From Bryobacteraceae bacterium (GTDB taxonomy: Bacteria > Acidobacteriota > Terriglobia > Bryobacterales > Bryobacteraceae), in assembly GCA_030039005.1 (NCBI GenBank), contig JASHQT010000376.1:1-29542 (forward strand): a DNA stretch of 29,542 nt, read 5' to 3'. The position numbers and the translations under genes are program-made. Below, piece by piece: positions 7,600-16,885 of this stretch. Positions within the stretch are counted from its first letter, which is position 1, and every line of letters starts with the position of its first letter. The notes under the pieces were generated by a model. That model made no database searches. It was not told where the DNA came from and worked only from the letters and a program-made list of their open reading frames with translations.

Positions 7600-9705
7600 T
7601 CAGACACCCGTTTTGGAAACCCGGATCCCGAGCTTCTGCATGCGCGACTGTAACGTCGACCGCTTCAGACCCAGGCGCGCGGCCGCGCCTTGCGGACCGG
7701 CCACTACCCAGTTGGACTTCTCCAGAGCGGCCATGATCTGCTCCCGTTCGGATTCCTCCAGCGCCGAACGCAGATCCTGAGCAGATGCTGGAGCGCCGTG
7801 TCCATTGGGCGCGCTCAATGACACACCCGGCGAGCTGGGCGCCCGCAGGTCATCGATATGAACGCGCAAAACAGGTCCGTTGGTAAGAATGACCGCCCGT
7901 TCGATGACGTTCTGAAGCTCGCGGATGTTGCCAGGCCACGGATAGCGCGTCAGCGCCGTCATGGTCTCAGCGGGAATGGCGTCAATGGTCTTGTTGAGAC
8001 GGCGGCTGAACTCTTGGACGAAGTGGCGGACCAGAACGGGAATGTCCTCGGCCCGTTCGCGCAGCGCCGGGACGCGGACCGGAAAGACATTCAGCCGGTA
8101 ATACAGGTCCGAGCGGAACTTTCCCTCAGCGACAAACTGATCCAGGTCACGGTTCGTGGCCGCGATCAGCCGCGCGTCCGACCGCAGGGTGCGCGTCGAA
8201 CCCAGACGTTCGAATTCACGCTCCTGCAGGACACGCAGGAGCTTGGGCTGCAACTCGAGGGGTATCTCACCGATCTCATCGAGAAAGATCGTGCCGCGAT
8301 GGGCCAGTTCAAAGCGGCCGATGCGTTGCGAAATGGCGCCGGTAAAGGCGCCCCGCTCATGCCCGAACATCTCGCTTTCCAGCAGTCCGGTGGGAATCGC
8401 GGCGCAATTCAATTTCACGAAAGCTCCGGATTTGCGGCCGCTGAGATTGTGAACGGCGCGCGCGATCAGTTCCTTGCCCGAGCCGGTTTCGCCATAAATC
8501 AGGACCGTGGAGTCGGTCGGCGCGACCGTCGCGATCTGCTCCAGCACGCGGCCCAGGCTTTCGCTGCGCCCGACGATCTCCTCGAACTTGCCCTCGCTGC
8601 GCAGCTCGTCTTCGAGGTACAGCTTTTCCAGCGTCAGTTTTTGCTTCTCTTCGGAGACTTCCCGGTAGGCGAGCGCATTTTCGACAGCTAAAGCGATCTG
8701 ACGGGCCACCTGAGTAAGAAACGGCAGATCGTCACTCGAGAATGCATTCTCGCGCTGTGTGCCGAGGGAAAGCACCCCAACCACTCCGCCGCGGCCGGCC
8801 AGCGGAACATGCACGGAGGATCGAATCCCGTGGTCCGAGGCGAGCTTCAAGCGGCCGATGTTTTGTCCCGCAAGAATGGCGGGTTCACCGCTTCGAAACA
8901 CAGCCGCAACCGGGTTGTCTTGGTCTTCACTGGGTTCGTAGCCTTCTTCCAAATCGGCGGGCGCATTCGGAAAATCGAGAGCATAGATCCGCAGCCTGCC
9001 GTCACCGGGGCTCGGAAGGCCAATTCCCACACCGTCGCACTGCATCACCCCGCGGATCTGCGCCGAGATTTCGCGCAGAACCTCCCGCAGGTTGAGATGG
9101 GACGCGACGCGATTGGTGAGGTCGAGCAGAAGCTGCAGCCGCTCCTGCGCGCGCTCGGAATTCGCGAAGTTGATCGCGTCATCCGTCGCCAGAGCGATTT
9201 GGTCGGCCACCAGCTTGAAGAACCGAACTTCCTCGCGAGTGTAGGCGTCCGGCTGAACGCTTGCGATGATCAGACTTCCCAGCCTGCGATGCGCCGTGGT
9301 CAGCGGGACAGCGCAAAGGGAACGCAGCCCAGCCTCTCGCATCATCCTCGATTTGACCGGAAAACGGGCATCCGAGTCCCAACTGTCCAGCACGACGGTT
9401 TCCTGCGTCCGATATACATACGCGGACAACGTTTCCCCATCTTCTTCGCCCGGCGGGTGCCGCGGCGCGCGGCAAACGGGCCCGAAGTGCCAGCGTATCT
9501 TGGTCGCCGATTCGAACTGCGCCATGGCATCGAACTGGATCACCTTCCCGAGTTCATGCACCAGGATGTCGAATAGATCCTCGGACTCGGTACGGGCGCG
9601 GATGGAATTCGAGATTCGCATTAGCGCTTCATATCGCGCAGGCGTGGACTGCTCGATTGTGGGCCGCTGGATTTCAGTTACTGCCGCGCTGGACATCGAC
9701 ACCAC
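7600..9705 (-). CDS. Sigma54-dependent enhancer-binding regulator, GAF-GAF-AAA+-Fis
   Basis: This protein activates sigma54 RNA polymerase in response to a signal sensed by its GAF domains (FhlA-like architecture). In 701 residues the order is GAF 1 (about 25-180), GAF 2 (about 190-345), a short coiled coil, the AAA+ domain and a C-terminal Fis-type helix-turn-helix (about 655-695, GPQGAAARLGLKRSTLQSR). The AAA+ domain has Walker A GETGSGKE (405-412), the sigma54-contacting loop GAFTGA (452-457) and Walker B GTIFLDEIGE. It has no receiver domain, so it is not a two-component regulator. The start could be GTG 9705, GTG 9702 or ATG 9696; an AGGAG upstream fits 9702 best by spacing. It very likely controls the efflux operon, given the sigma54-like promoter and palindromes at 6698-6877. 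Confidence 0.95.
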   Translation of the reverse strand: MVSMSSAAVTEIQRPTIEQSTPARYEALMRISNSIRARTESEDLFDILVHELGKVIQFDAMAQFESATKIRWHFGPVCRAPRHPPGEEDGETLSAYVYRTQETVVLDSWDSDARFPVKSRMMREAGLRSLCAVPLTTAHRRLGSLIIASVQPDAYTREEVRFFKLVADQIALATDDAINFANSERAQERLQLLLDLTNRVASHLNLREVLREISAQIRGVMQCDGVGIGLPSPGDGRLRIYALDFPNAPADLEEGYEPSEDQDNPVAAVFRSGEPAILAGQNIGRLKLASDHGIRSSVHVPLAGRGGVVGVLSLGTQRENAFSSDDLPFLTQVARQIALAVENALAYREVSEEKQKLTLEKLYLEDELRSEGKFEEIVGRSESLGRVLEQIATVAPTDSTVLIYGETGSGKELIARAVHNLSGRKSGAFVKLNCAAIPTGLLESEMFGHERGAFTGAISQRIGRFELAHRGTIFLDEIGEIPLELQPKLLRVLQEREFERLGSTRTLRSDARLIAATNRDLDQFVAEGKFRSDLYYRLNVFPVRVPALRERAEDIPVLVRHFVQEFSRRLNKTIDAIPAETMTALTRYPWPGNIRELQNVIERAVILTNGPVLRVHIDDLRAPSSPGVSLSAPNGHGAPASAQDLRSALEESEREQIMAALEKSNWVVAGPQGAAARLGLKRSTLQSRMQKLGIRVSKTGV

Positions 9706-9865
9706 TCTCTCCTAACGATTTTTCGCTCACGGCCGGACCAATTGCCTATACACCATCGCCACGGGCCCGCCGTCCTACGGAGACTGTTCTAGCCCTTGGG
9801 TATCGGATGTTCGTGGCCCGAGGAAAGTTGCAACCCGGGTTCTCATGGTGGCTGGAGGAGCCTCG

Positions 9866-9885
9866 CGAAAGCTAGGGCGCTTTCG
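9866..9885. promoter_or_regulatory. Inverted repeat in the 340-bp spacer before coxB
   Basis: CGAAAGC-TAGGGC-GCTTTCG is a perfect 7-6-7 inverted repeat in the spacer (9706-10045) between the sigma54 regulator and the divergent oxidase operon. It could be an operator or a hairpin in the oxidase leader. No gene or convincing -35/-10 or sigma54 promoter was found in this spacer. Confidence 0.3.
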
Positions 9886-10045
9886 TCGCCGAGCTAGTTT
9901 GGCGCGTGTCGAAAGACGGTCAGTTTACGTCGGCCCATGGAACACGCGCACGACCCGCCAATCCATTTTTGTGCAAAACCGGCGGTTTCTCCCAAAGACC
10001 GAAGGTCACGAGAATGCTAATATCCGAATCGGTCTGGTGATCCAA

Positions 10046-11047
10046 ATGATCCCACAGTCGGTTCTCTTGCTTTGGGCGTCGGCGGGTCGGGAGCCATTGA
10101 GTCCGACCAACATTTTCGCGCCCGTCTCCACGCCCGCGGACTCGATCTTCCGTGTCTCCCTGTTTGCGATCGCGGTTACGGGGGCGATTTTTCTGGTCGT
10201 ATTTAGCTTGTTGGTCTATGCCAGCGTCAAGTTCAGAAGAAGAGCCGGTGAAGACCGCCGCGAGCCGGCTCAGGTCTACGGAAGCAAGCAAGTGGAACTG
10301 GCCTGGACCGTGATTCCGGTCCTGATCGTCATCGTCATGTTTCTGGCGGCCGCGCGCGTGATTGCCAGCATTCAAGGCGCTGAACCGCCGCCCAATGCGA
10401 TTCGAGTCACGGTGATTGGTCATCAATACTGGTGGGAATACCGATACCCGGATTTCGGCGTGGTGACCGCGAACGAGCTGCACGTTCCCGTCAGCGATCC
10501 CACACATCCCACTCCCACGTTTCTAACGTTGCTCTCGGCGGATACCGACCATAGCTTCTGGGTCCCTCGACTGGCGGGCAAGACGGATTTGATACCCAAT
10601 CATCCTAATCACACGTGGATCGATCCGCACCAAACCGGCCTGTACCTCGGCCAATGCTCCCAGTACTGCGGCGTTCAACACGCGCTGATGCTGCTGCGCG
10701 TCTACGTGCAGACGCGCGGAGACTTCGACCGGTGGCTCCAGCAACAGAGCCGGCCGGCGACGGTGAACGAGACCGTTTCCGAGGGTCAGCAGATTTTTGA
10801 GTCTACGGCTTGCGTCAACTGCCACACAGTCGCGGGAACCGTGGCTCGCGGAAGATTCGGTCCAGACCTGACCCATCTAATGAGCCGCGACACCATTGCT
10901 TCGGGTGCGGTATCCAATACACACGAAAACTTGCGCGCCTGGATTCGCGACCCAAGCGCCTTCAAACCCGGTTGCCTGATGCCCGCCATGGGACTGAGCG
11001 ACCGGCAGGTGGACGCCATAAGCGCTTATATGGAGACGCTGCACTGA
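10046..11047 (+). CDS. coxB: Cytochrome c oxidase subunit II with fused cytochrome c (caa3 type)
   Basis: It accepts electrons and passes them through CuA to subunit I. The 333 residues comprise two transmembrane helices (about 34-58 and 87-108), a cupredoxin domain and a C-terminal cytochrome c. CuA ligands are visible: His169 (DHSFWVP), Cys204 and Cys208 (CSQYCG), His212 and Met215. The aromatic electron-entry patch is HQYWWEY. The position usually Glu in CxE..C is Gln206. The haem site is CVNCH (256-260), with a likely axial Met312. The frame stays open for 67 codons upstream, but homology begins near the ATG at 10046; GTG 10037 is possible and the ribosome site is weak. Its TGA overlaps the coxA ATG by one base. 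Confidence 0.95.
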   Translation: MIPQSVLLLWASAGREPLSPTNIFAPVSTPADSIFRVSLFAIAVTGAIFLVVFSLLVYASVKFRRRAGEDRREPAQVYGSKQVELAWTVIPVLIVIVMFLAAARVIASIQGAEPPPNAIRVTVIGHQYWWEYRYPDFGVVTANELHVPVSDPTHPTPTFLTLLSADTDHSFWVPRLAGKTDLIPNHPNHTWIDPHQTGLYLGQCSQYCGVQHALMLLRVYVQTRGDFDRWLQQQSRPATVNETVSEGQQIFESTACVNCHTVAGTVARGRFGPDLTHLMSRDTIASGAVSNTHENLRAWIRDPSAFKPGCLMPAMGLSDRQVDAISAYMETLH

Positions 11048-12720
11048 TGCCGGCCGGAACGATCGCACTGGAACCCACTGCCGCCCCGCGGCCGCCTTTG
11101 GTGGAAGCGCTTCACCAATGGGTGACTACCGTCGATCACAAGCGTCTCGGCATCCTGTACATCGTTTACGCGCTGTTGTTCCTGGCGCTCGGCGGCTTAG
11201 AAGCGCTCATCATGCGCATCCAACTGATTCGCCCGCTGAATCACTTCACGTCGCCCGAGGTTTTCAACCGCATGTTCACCATGCACGGGACCACCATGAT
11301 TTTCTTCGTCGTCATGCCGCTGGTGTTCGGCTTCGCGAATTATCTGGTGCCCTTGATGATCGGCGCGCGCGATACGGCGTTCCCGCGCTTGAACGCCTTC
11401 AGCTTCTGGATGACTGCTCTAGGAGGCGTGTTCCTTTACTCCAGCTTCATCGGGGGCGACGGTTTATACGGCGCCGGCAACGCGCCCGACGTGGGGTGGT
11501 TCGCGTACGCCCCTCTGACCTCCCCGACGTTCTCGCCGGGCCACAGCACGGACTTCTGGACACTCGCGCTGTTGATTTCGGGGATCGGCAGCATCGGAAC
11601 CGCCGTCAATCTCATCGCCACGATCGCTTCCCTGCGGTGCCCCGGAATGACGCTTGGCAGGATGCCCTTGTTTGTCTGGATGGTGCTGGTGACCTGCGGG
11701 CTGGTCCTGCTGGCGATCAGTCCGCTTTCGGCCGCGCAGCTCATGCTGATGGTGGACCGCTACCTGGGCGGACATTTCTTCGACACGCAAGCCGGGGGTT
11801 CGGCCGTGATCTGGATGCATTTCTTTTGGGTTTTCGGGCACCCCGAAGTCTACATTCTGGTGCTCCCCGCGTTCGGCATCGCGTCGGAAGTCATCCCCGT
11901 TTTTTCCCGCAAAGCGATTTTCGGTTATCCGGTGATGGTGGGCGCCACAGTCGCGATCGGGTTTATCAGCATGAGCGTTTGGGCGCACCACATGTTTGCG
12001 GTGGGAATGACGTCCAACGCCAACACCTTCTTTGTGCTGTCCACCATGGCTATCGCCGTCCCTACAGGAATCAAGATTTTCAACTGGCTGGGAACGATGT
12101 GGGGCGGGAAGATCCACTTCAGCGTGCCGATGATGTTCTGCGTTGCGTTCTTGTTTCAGTTTCTCCTCGCCGGATTGACGGGCGTGATGCAGGCTGTTGC
12201 TCCGTTCGACTGGCAGTTGACGGCGTCCTATTTCGTCGTTGCGCATTTTCACTACGTCATCGTCGGCGCCATTCTCTTCACGCTCTTCGCCGGCTTTTAC
12301 TACTGGTACCCGAAAGTAACCGGGCGAATGTATAACGAGCGGCTGGCGCACATTCACTTTTGGCTCATGTTTATCGGATTCCATCTCACGTTCACCGTCA
12401 TGCATATTCCAGGGATTCTCGGAATGCCGCGGAGAATCTACACCTACGAACCGGGGCGCGGTTGGGAAATATGGAACCTCATCGTTTCGGTGGGGGCATT
12501 CTTCCAGGCCGCCGCAATCTTGGTTTTCGCCACGAATCTGATTTGGTCGTACTTCCGCGAGCGACTCGCCGGGAGCGATCCTTGGGACGCCTGGACGCTG
12601 GAGTGGTCCACCGCTTCACCGCCTCCGTCCTATGATTTCGCCACCATTCCCGAGGTGCACAGCCGGCGTCCGCTCTGGGATTGGAAACACCCCGAAGATC
12701 CCGACTGGAAGTACGAATGA
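11047..12720 (+). CDS. coxA: Cytochrome c oxidase subunit I (haem-copper, A-type)
   Basis: This is the catalytic subunit that reduces oxygen at haem a3/CuB and pumps protons. The 557 residues hold 12 helices. Visible residues are haem a ligands His80 and His402, haem a3 ligand His400 (VVAHFHYV), CuB ligands His265, His314 and His315, and the GHPEVY motif with Glu267 and the cross-link Tyr269. The K-channel pair Thr340 and Lys343 is present (VPTGIKIFNW), as is the D-channel entrance Asp109 (GARDTAFPR). This set places it in the A1-type family. The ATG overlaps the coxB stop, and coxC follows after 10 bases. Confidence 0.97.
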   Translation: MPAGTIALEPTAAPRPPLVEALHQWVTTVDHKRLGILYIVYALLFLALGGLEALIMRIQLIRPLNHFTSPEVFNRMFTMHGTTMIFFVVMPLVFGFANYLVPLMIGARDTAFPRLNAFSFWMTALGGVFLYSSFIGGDGLYGAGNAPDVGWFAYAPLTSPTFSPGHSTDFWTLALLISGIGSIGTAVNLIATIASLRCPGMTLGRMPLFVWMVLVTCGLVLLAISPLSAAQLMLMVDRYLGGHFFDTQAGGSAVIWMHFFWVFGHPEVYILVLPAFGIASEVIPVFSRKAIFGYPVMVGATVAIGFISMSVWAHHMFAVGMTSNANTFFVLSTMAIAVPTGIKIFNWLGTMWGGKIHFSVPMMFCVAFLFQFLLAGLTGVMQAVAPFDWQLTASYFVVAHFHYVIVGAILFTLFAGFYYWYPKVTGRMYNERLAHIHFWLMFIGFHLTFTVMHIPGILGMPRRIYTYEPGRGWEIWNLIVSVGAFFQAAAILVFATNLIWSYFRERLAGSDPWDAWTLEWSTASPPPSYDFATIPEVHSRRPLWDWKHPEDPDWKYE

Positions 12721-12730
12721 GAGAGCCGCT

Positions 12731-13327
12731 ATGAACGCCGCCTCCCTAACCGCGCCCAGCGCCGATCGCGCCTGGCGGACTCCCGATCGCGGGCCCGTGG
12801 CGATGTATAGCCTCATCATTGCCGAGTCGGCGATCTTCTCGATTTTCGTCGTCGCGTACCTTTTTTATCTCGGAAAAAGTCTCACCGGGCCGCAGCCTCA
12901 GAACGTCCTCTCACCACCCATCTTTTTCACCGTCTGTTTGCTTTCTAGCAGCATCACCATCCATCTGGCCGGGAAACAGCTCCACGCGGGCAACACACGG
13001 GCCTTCGCTTTCTGGTGGCTGCTGACGATTCTCCTCGGCGCCACTTTCCTGGTAGGTACAGCGCTCGAATGGCATCATCTGATCTACGACGAGGGCCTCA
13101 CGATTCGGACCAACCTCTTCGGCACCACCTACTATTCCCTCGTCGGATTGCACGCGTTCCACGTGACGGTCGGCCTCTTGCTCTTAAGCTCGGTCGCCAT
13201 CTTCAGTGCGTTGGGCTTTGTTCGGCGCGAGCATGCTAAGCGGGTGGAGGTCTTGTCCATGTACTGGCATTTCGTCGACGCGGTCTGGGTGGTAGTCTTC
13301 ACCGTGGTTTACATCATCGGACGTTAG
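12731..13327 (+). CDS. coxC: Cytochrome c oxidase subunit III
   Basis: This structural subunit stabilises the catalytic core. The product has 198 residues and about five transmembrane helices, the short bacterial form. It ends with the typical VLSMYWHFVDAVWVVVFTVVYI segment. I chose the ATG at 12731, ten bases after the coxA stop, with GAGAG upstream. The in-frame upstream ATG at 12632 lies inside coxA and gives non-homologous residues. Confidence 0.94.
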   Translation: MNAASLTAPSADRAWRTPDRGPVAMYSLIIAESAIFSIFVVAYLFYLGKSLTGPQPQNVLSPPIFFTVCLLSSSITIHLAGKQLHAGNTRAFAFWWLLTILLGATFLVGTALEWHHLIYDEGLTIRTNLFGTTYYSLVGLHAFHVTVGLLLLSSVAIFSALGFVRREHAKRVEVLSMYWHFVDAVWVVVFTVVYIIGR

Positions 13328-13333
13328 GGAAAC

Positions 13334-14188
13334 ATGGAAACCGAATCCACGACAGAAATCACTCCCGAGAACGTCCGCGTGCCGGCGCCGACTGCCTGGC
13401 CCTTTGTACTCGCTTTTGGAATCACGACGATGGCCGCGGGGCTCGTCACCGATGTGTCCCTGACCATTTTGGGAGCCATCCTTATGCTCGCGGGCGTTGT
13501 GGGTTGGTTTCGCGCCGTGCTTCCGCACGAAGCCCACCAATCCGAGCCCGTTACTGAGATCCCGCAGCCGGTAGTGACCACGCGCCGCGAAGTGGACCGC
13601 ATTGAGATTGCGCCCGACGTCCACCGCGCCTGGCTGCCGCTCGAAGTCTACCCGATCTCGGCGGGCATCAAGGGGGGATTGGCGGGAAGTGTGGTGATGG
13701 CCCTGCTCGCGATGACATATGGATTGTTGAGCCGCACCAGTATCTGGTATCCGATCAATCTTCTGGTGGCCGGATTCTTTCCCGGGGCCGTGAACGCAAG
13801 CACTGCTCGCCTGGCTGCGTTCGACTTAAACGCGCTTCTCATCGCCATTCCGCTGCACCTCATCATGTCGCTGATGGTCGGCCTGCTCTACGGCGCCATA
13901 CTCCCCATGCTGCCGCGCAGGCCGATTCTGCTGGGAGGCTTCATCGCGCCGATTCTCTGGTCCGGCCTGATCTACGCCGTGCTGGACATCGTAAATCCGG
14001 TACTCAATCAGAGAATTAACTGGTTCTGGTTCGTCCTTTCCCAATTCGGCTTCGGCCTGGTGGCGGGGATTGTGGTTTCGCGCCAGGAACGTGTGCCAAC
14101 CGGGCAGGCGATTCCGTTTTTCCTGCGAGCCGGCATGGAGGGCTTTCGTATGAGGGACGAAAACGAGCGGGAGAACGGGCCGCAATGA
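13334..14188 (+). CDS. Unknown membrane protein of the respiratory operon
   Basis: The 284-residue product has two parts. Residues of about 1-70 contain two helices (WPFVLAFGITTMAAGLVTD and a second one ending GWFRAVLPHE), somewhat like the small subunit IV of bacterial oxidases. Residues of about 110-260 contain four or five more helices, starting at AGIKGGLAGSVVMALLAM. A charged linker joins them. I do not recognise the second part. The gene follows coxC after six bases, with AGGGA before the ATG, and its stop overlaps the next start (ATGA), so it is embedded between the oxidase and bc-type genes. A role as an accessory or bridging subunit of the two complexes is inference from position. 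Confidence 0.85.
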   Translation: METESTTEITPENVRVPAPTAWPFVLAFGITTMAAGLVTDVSLTILGAILMLAGVVGWFRAVLPHEAHQSEPVTEIPQPVVTTRREVDRIEIAPDVHRAWLPLEVYPISAGIKGGLAGSVVMALLAMTYGLLSRTSIWYPINLLVAGFFPGAVNASTARLAAFDLNALLIAIPLHLIMSLMVGLLYGAILPMLPRRPILLGGFIAPILWSGLIYAVLDIVNPVLNQRINWFWFVLSQFGFGLVAGIVVSRQERVPTGQAIPFFLRAGMEGFRMRDENERENGPQ

Positions 14189-14868
14189 AGCCTCGGGTTG
14201 CGATTGCGATCGCAGCGCTGCTTGCGGCCAACGCCTGCGGTGTCCGCGAAGCTCCCGTCGCCTCCGTCGTCGTCCGTCCGGACCGCATTCTGGACTTCGC
14301 CACGCTGTATGCGGACAATTGCGCCGGATGCCATGGCAGCGAGGGTCAGGGCGGGGCCGCGCTGGCCTTGCGCAATCCGGTCTATCTGGCCATCGCCAGC
14401 AACACGGTGATTCAAAACGCGACAGCTCAGGGCATCGCCGGCACCGCCATGCCGGCCTTCGCCGAGAGTGCCGGTGGAGCGCTGACGGATCAGCAGCTCG
14501 ATTCGATCGTCGTCGGCATTCGCCGCTGGGCGAAGCCCGGCGCGCTCGATGGCCAGACGCCGCCGGCTTATAGCTCGCAATCGGCCGGCGATGCGGCGCG
14601 CGGCGCGAGTGTTTATGAAACTTACTGCATGTCCTGCCACGGAACGGCGGGGCACGGCGGCGCGCGGGCCGGGTCCATCGTCGATGCTTCCTATCTCGCC
14701 CTGGTGAGCAATCAGAGCTTGCGCACCACCGTCATCGCGGGACGTCCCGATTTGGGCTCGCCCGATTGGCGGAACGATGTGCCCGGAAAGCCAATGTCGG
14801 ACCAGGATGTTTCGGACGTGGTGGCATGGTTGGCCGCGCAACGCCCGCAGATCAGCGCGCGCAAATAG
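14185..14868 (+). CDS. Dihaem cytochrome c, probable lipoprotein
   Basis: The 227-residue electron carrier has two cytochrome c domains with haem sites CAGCH (46-50) and CMSCH (148-152). Probable axial methionines are Met89 (TAMPAF) and Met204 (GKPMSD). The N-terminal signal ends in AANAC with Cys18, which would anchor it as a lipoprotein, though the lipobox is not canonical. The ATG overlaps the preceding stop (ATGA), and the Rieske gene follows after 11 bases. The context suggests that it links the bc-type complex and the oxidase, or is a subunit of one of them. Confidence 0.92.
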   Translation: MKPRVAIAIAALLAANACGVREAPVASVVVRPDRILDFATLYADNCAGCHGSEGQGGAALALRNPVYLAIASNTVIQNATAQGIAGTAMPAFAESAGGALTDQQLDSIVVGIRRWAKPGALDGQTPPAYSSQSAGDAARGASVYETYCMSCHGTAGHGGARAGSIVDASYLALVSNQSLRTTVIAGRPDLGSPDWRNDVPGKPMSDQDVSDVVAWLAAQRPQISARK

Positions 14869-14879
14869 GAGAGGATCCC

Positions 14880-15428
14880 ATGAACGTAACCGACCAATCT
14901 TCCAGGCGCGGAATGCTTGTGAAGCTCGGGCTCCTGTTGAATGGAGCCGCGGGAGTAGTTCTCGCAGCGCCGATCGTTCGTTACTTGCTCTCGCCGTTGA
15001 TCCGCGATTCCGGCGCCTCCGGCGAACAATGGCTCTCGCTCGGAGCCACGGATCAGTTTCCGGCCGGCCAGACCAGGCTGGCCACTTTTCGCAACCCGAT
15101 CGTTTCTCCCGCCGACGGGGAAACGGACAACATCCCCTGCTGGGTGCGGCGCGTCGACGGCCAAACATTCCAAGTATTCGCGGTCAACTGCGCTCATTTG
15201 GGATGTCCCGTCCGCTGGTTCCCGCAATCGGGGTTGTTCATGTGCCCCTGCCACGGCGGCGTGTATTATGAGGACGGCTCGCGCGCATCGGGTCCGCCCG
15301 AACGCGGCTTGTTCGAGTACGCCTACAAGGTGGAGCAAGGCGCGCTGTGGATTAAGGCGGGCAAAATGCCCACCACCGGCAGTCCCAGCGCGGCGCTTGT
15401 GCGGCTGGGGAGATCGTCGTGCGCTTGA
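14880..15428 (+). CDS. Rieske iron-sulfur protein of a bc-type complex
   Basis: It takes the first electron from quinol at the Qo site and passes it to cytochrome c. In 182 residues there is a Tat-like signal anchor (SSRRGMLVKLG, then a hydrophobic helix) and a C-terminal Rieske fold. The [2Fe-2S] ligands are Cys104 and His106 (CAHLGC) and Cys122 and His125 (CPCHGG), with the disulfide pair Cys109/Cys124 and the Pro loop SGPPE. The ATG at 14880 has AGGAG eight bases upstream. An in-frame upstream ATG lies within the previous gene and is rejected. The end overlaps the cytochrome b start by ten bases. Confidence 0.95.
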   Translation: MNVTDQSSRRGMLVKLGLLLNGAAGVVLAAPIVRYLLSPLIRDSGASGEQWLSLGATDQFPAGQTRLATFRNPIVSPADGETDNIPCWVRRVDGQTFQVFAVNCAHLGCPVRWFPQSGLFMCPCHGGVYYEDGSRASGPPERGLFEYAYKVEQGALWIKAGKMPTTGSPSAALVRLGRSSCA

Positions 15429-16885
15429 TCTCCGCGCAGCTCGCACGCCGAATCGGCGCTTGGCTGGATCAGCGCCTGCAACTCGCCGCTCCCGTCCGCG
15501 AGACTCTCGAACATCCCGTTCCCCGCGAATCAGCGAGCTGGTTTTATGTTTTCGGCAGCGCCGCGCTCACCGTATTCATGCTGCAGGTGGTGACCGGCAT
15601 TCTTCTCGCGCTGATCTACAACCCGTCCGCCTCGGATGCATGGAATACCCTGCAGGTTCTCAACCATCGCATCGCTCTGGGTTGGTTCATCCGCGCGCTC
15701 CATGGATGGGGTTCCAACTTCATGCTCGCGATTGTGCTCATTCACATGGCGCAGGTGTTTCTTTTCGGCGCGTATAAGTTTCCACGCGAGCTGACGTGGC
15801 TCATCGGCGTACTTCTGCTTTTATTGACTTTGGGGATGGCCTTCAGCGGCCAGGTGTTGCGATTCGATCAGGACGCCTATTGGGGCTTGGGCATCGGCGC
15901 CTCCATCGTCAGCCGGGTTCCAATGCTCGGGCCGTGGACCGTGCAACTTATGCTCGGAGGCCCGATTATCGCGGGCGCCACGCTCTCGCGCTTCTTCGCT
16001 CTGCACGTCTTCGTGATCCCGGGAATCCTGATCGCATCGGTCGGCCTCCACCTGCTGCTCGTGCTGAAGCTGGGCATCAATGAGTGGCCGATGCCGGGAC
16101 GCCTGGTGCGTCGCGCAACGTACATCCAGGAATATCACGAACTGACCAAAAAAGAAGGCATCCCGTTCGTGCCCGGCGCCATCGCCAAAGATCTCGTTTT
16201 TTCCGCGGTGATCCTACTGGCCGTTGCTGCCTGCGCCGCTTTTTTGGGGCCTTTCGGTCCGAGCGGCCAGCCCGACCCCACGATCATTCAAACCGTTCCC
16301 CGGCCCGATTACTTCTTCCTGTGGCTCTACGCCGTATTGTCGCTGCTTCCGCCGTCGCTGGAGACTCCGGTGTTGCTGATCGGTCCAGTGATTGTGCTGG
16401 CGATCTTGGTGGCGCTTCCTTTCGTTGCCGGCGAAGGCGAGAAGAACTGGCAACGCCGGCCGTTCGCTGTAATCATGATCCTGGTGTTGGCGGTGGGACT
16501 TGGGACCTTCACACACCTGGCCCGCGTCGCTCCTTGGAGTCCTGTCATGGACGCCTGGAGTCATGATCCGATACCCGCTCAATACCTGAACGGCCGCACG
16601 GCCCTCGAACGCCAAGGCGCGCTCGTGTTTCAAGCCAAGCAGTGCCACAACTGCCATGCGCTCGGCGGGGAGGGCGGCCTACGCGGGCCGGCTCTCGACC
16701 AGGTGGCCCTCGATCTCACCTACGACCAACTGGTGCGCCAGGTGATTCAGGGCGGCGGCAACATGCCCGCTTATGGAAAGAACTTGAGCCCCGCGGAAAC
16801 CTCGGCGCTAGTGGCTTTTCTCGAGACACTCCATCCGAAGAATCTCCCCGCTGCGCAAAATGCCTCGCGCGCCAGGGAAAGATAG
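15419..16885 (+). CDS. Cytochrome b6-type quinol oxidoreductase subunit fused to cytochrome c
   Basis: This is the membrane core of the quinol:cytochrome c oxidoreductase. The 488 residues join an N-terminal cytochrome b half, a subunit IV-like half and a C-terminal cytochrome c. Haem b ligand pairs are His95/His109 (13 residues between) and His196/His211 (14 between); the 13/14 pattern is the b6-type, not the mitochondrial b-type. The Qo motif is PDYF (296-299), a variant of PEWY/PDWY. The haem c site is CHNCH (409-413), with a likely Met449 ligand (GGGNMPAY). The GTG start overlaps the Rieske stop. No separate cytochrome c1 gene exists in the operon, so the fused domain and the dihaem protein may replace it. 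Confidence 0.95.
   Translation: MRLISAQLARRIGAWLDQRLQLAAPVRETLEHPVPRESASWFYVFGSAALTVFMLQVVTGILLALIYNPSASDAWNTLQVLNHRIALGWFIRALHGWGSNFMLAIVLIHMAQVFLFGAYKFPRELTWLIGVLLLLLTLGMAFSGQVLRFDQDAYWGLGIGASIVSRVPMLGPWTVQLMLGGPIIAGATLSRFFALHVFVIPGILIASVGLHLLLVLKLGINEWPMPGRLVRRATYIQEYHELTKKEGIPFVPGAIAKDLVFSAVILLAVAACAAFLGPFGPSGQPDPTIIQTVPRPDYFFLWLYAVLSLLPPSLETPVLLIGPVIVLAILVALPFVAGEGEKNWQRRPFAVIMILVLAVGLGTFTHLARVAPWSPVMDAWSHDPIPAQYLNGRTALERQGALVFQAKQCHNCHALGGEGGLRGPALDQVALDLTYDQLVRQVIQGGGNMPAYGKNLSPAETSALVAFLETLHPKNLPAAQNASRARER

Noticed and set aside
11118..12335. 405-codon open frame inside coxA
   Set aside because: It is the +2 frame of a strongly conserved oxidase gene and is rich in Arg, His and Asp, typical of shadow frames in GC-rich DNA.
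14008..15168. 386-codon minus-strand open frame
   Set aside because: It is antisense to the dihaem cytochrome and Rieske genes, both supported by exact haem and iron-sulfur motifs.
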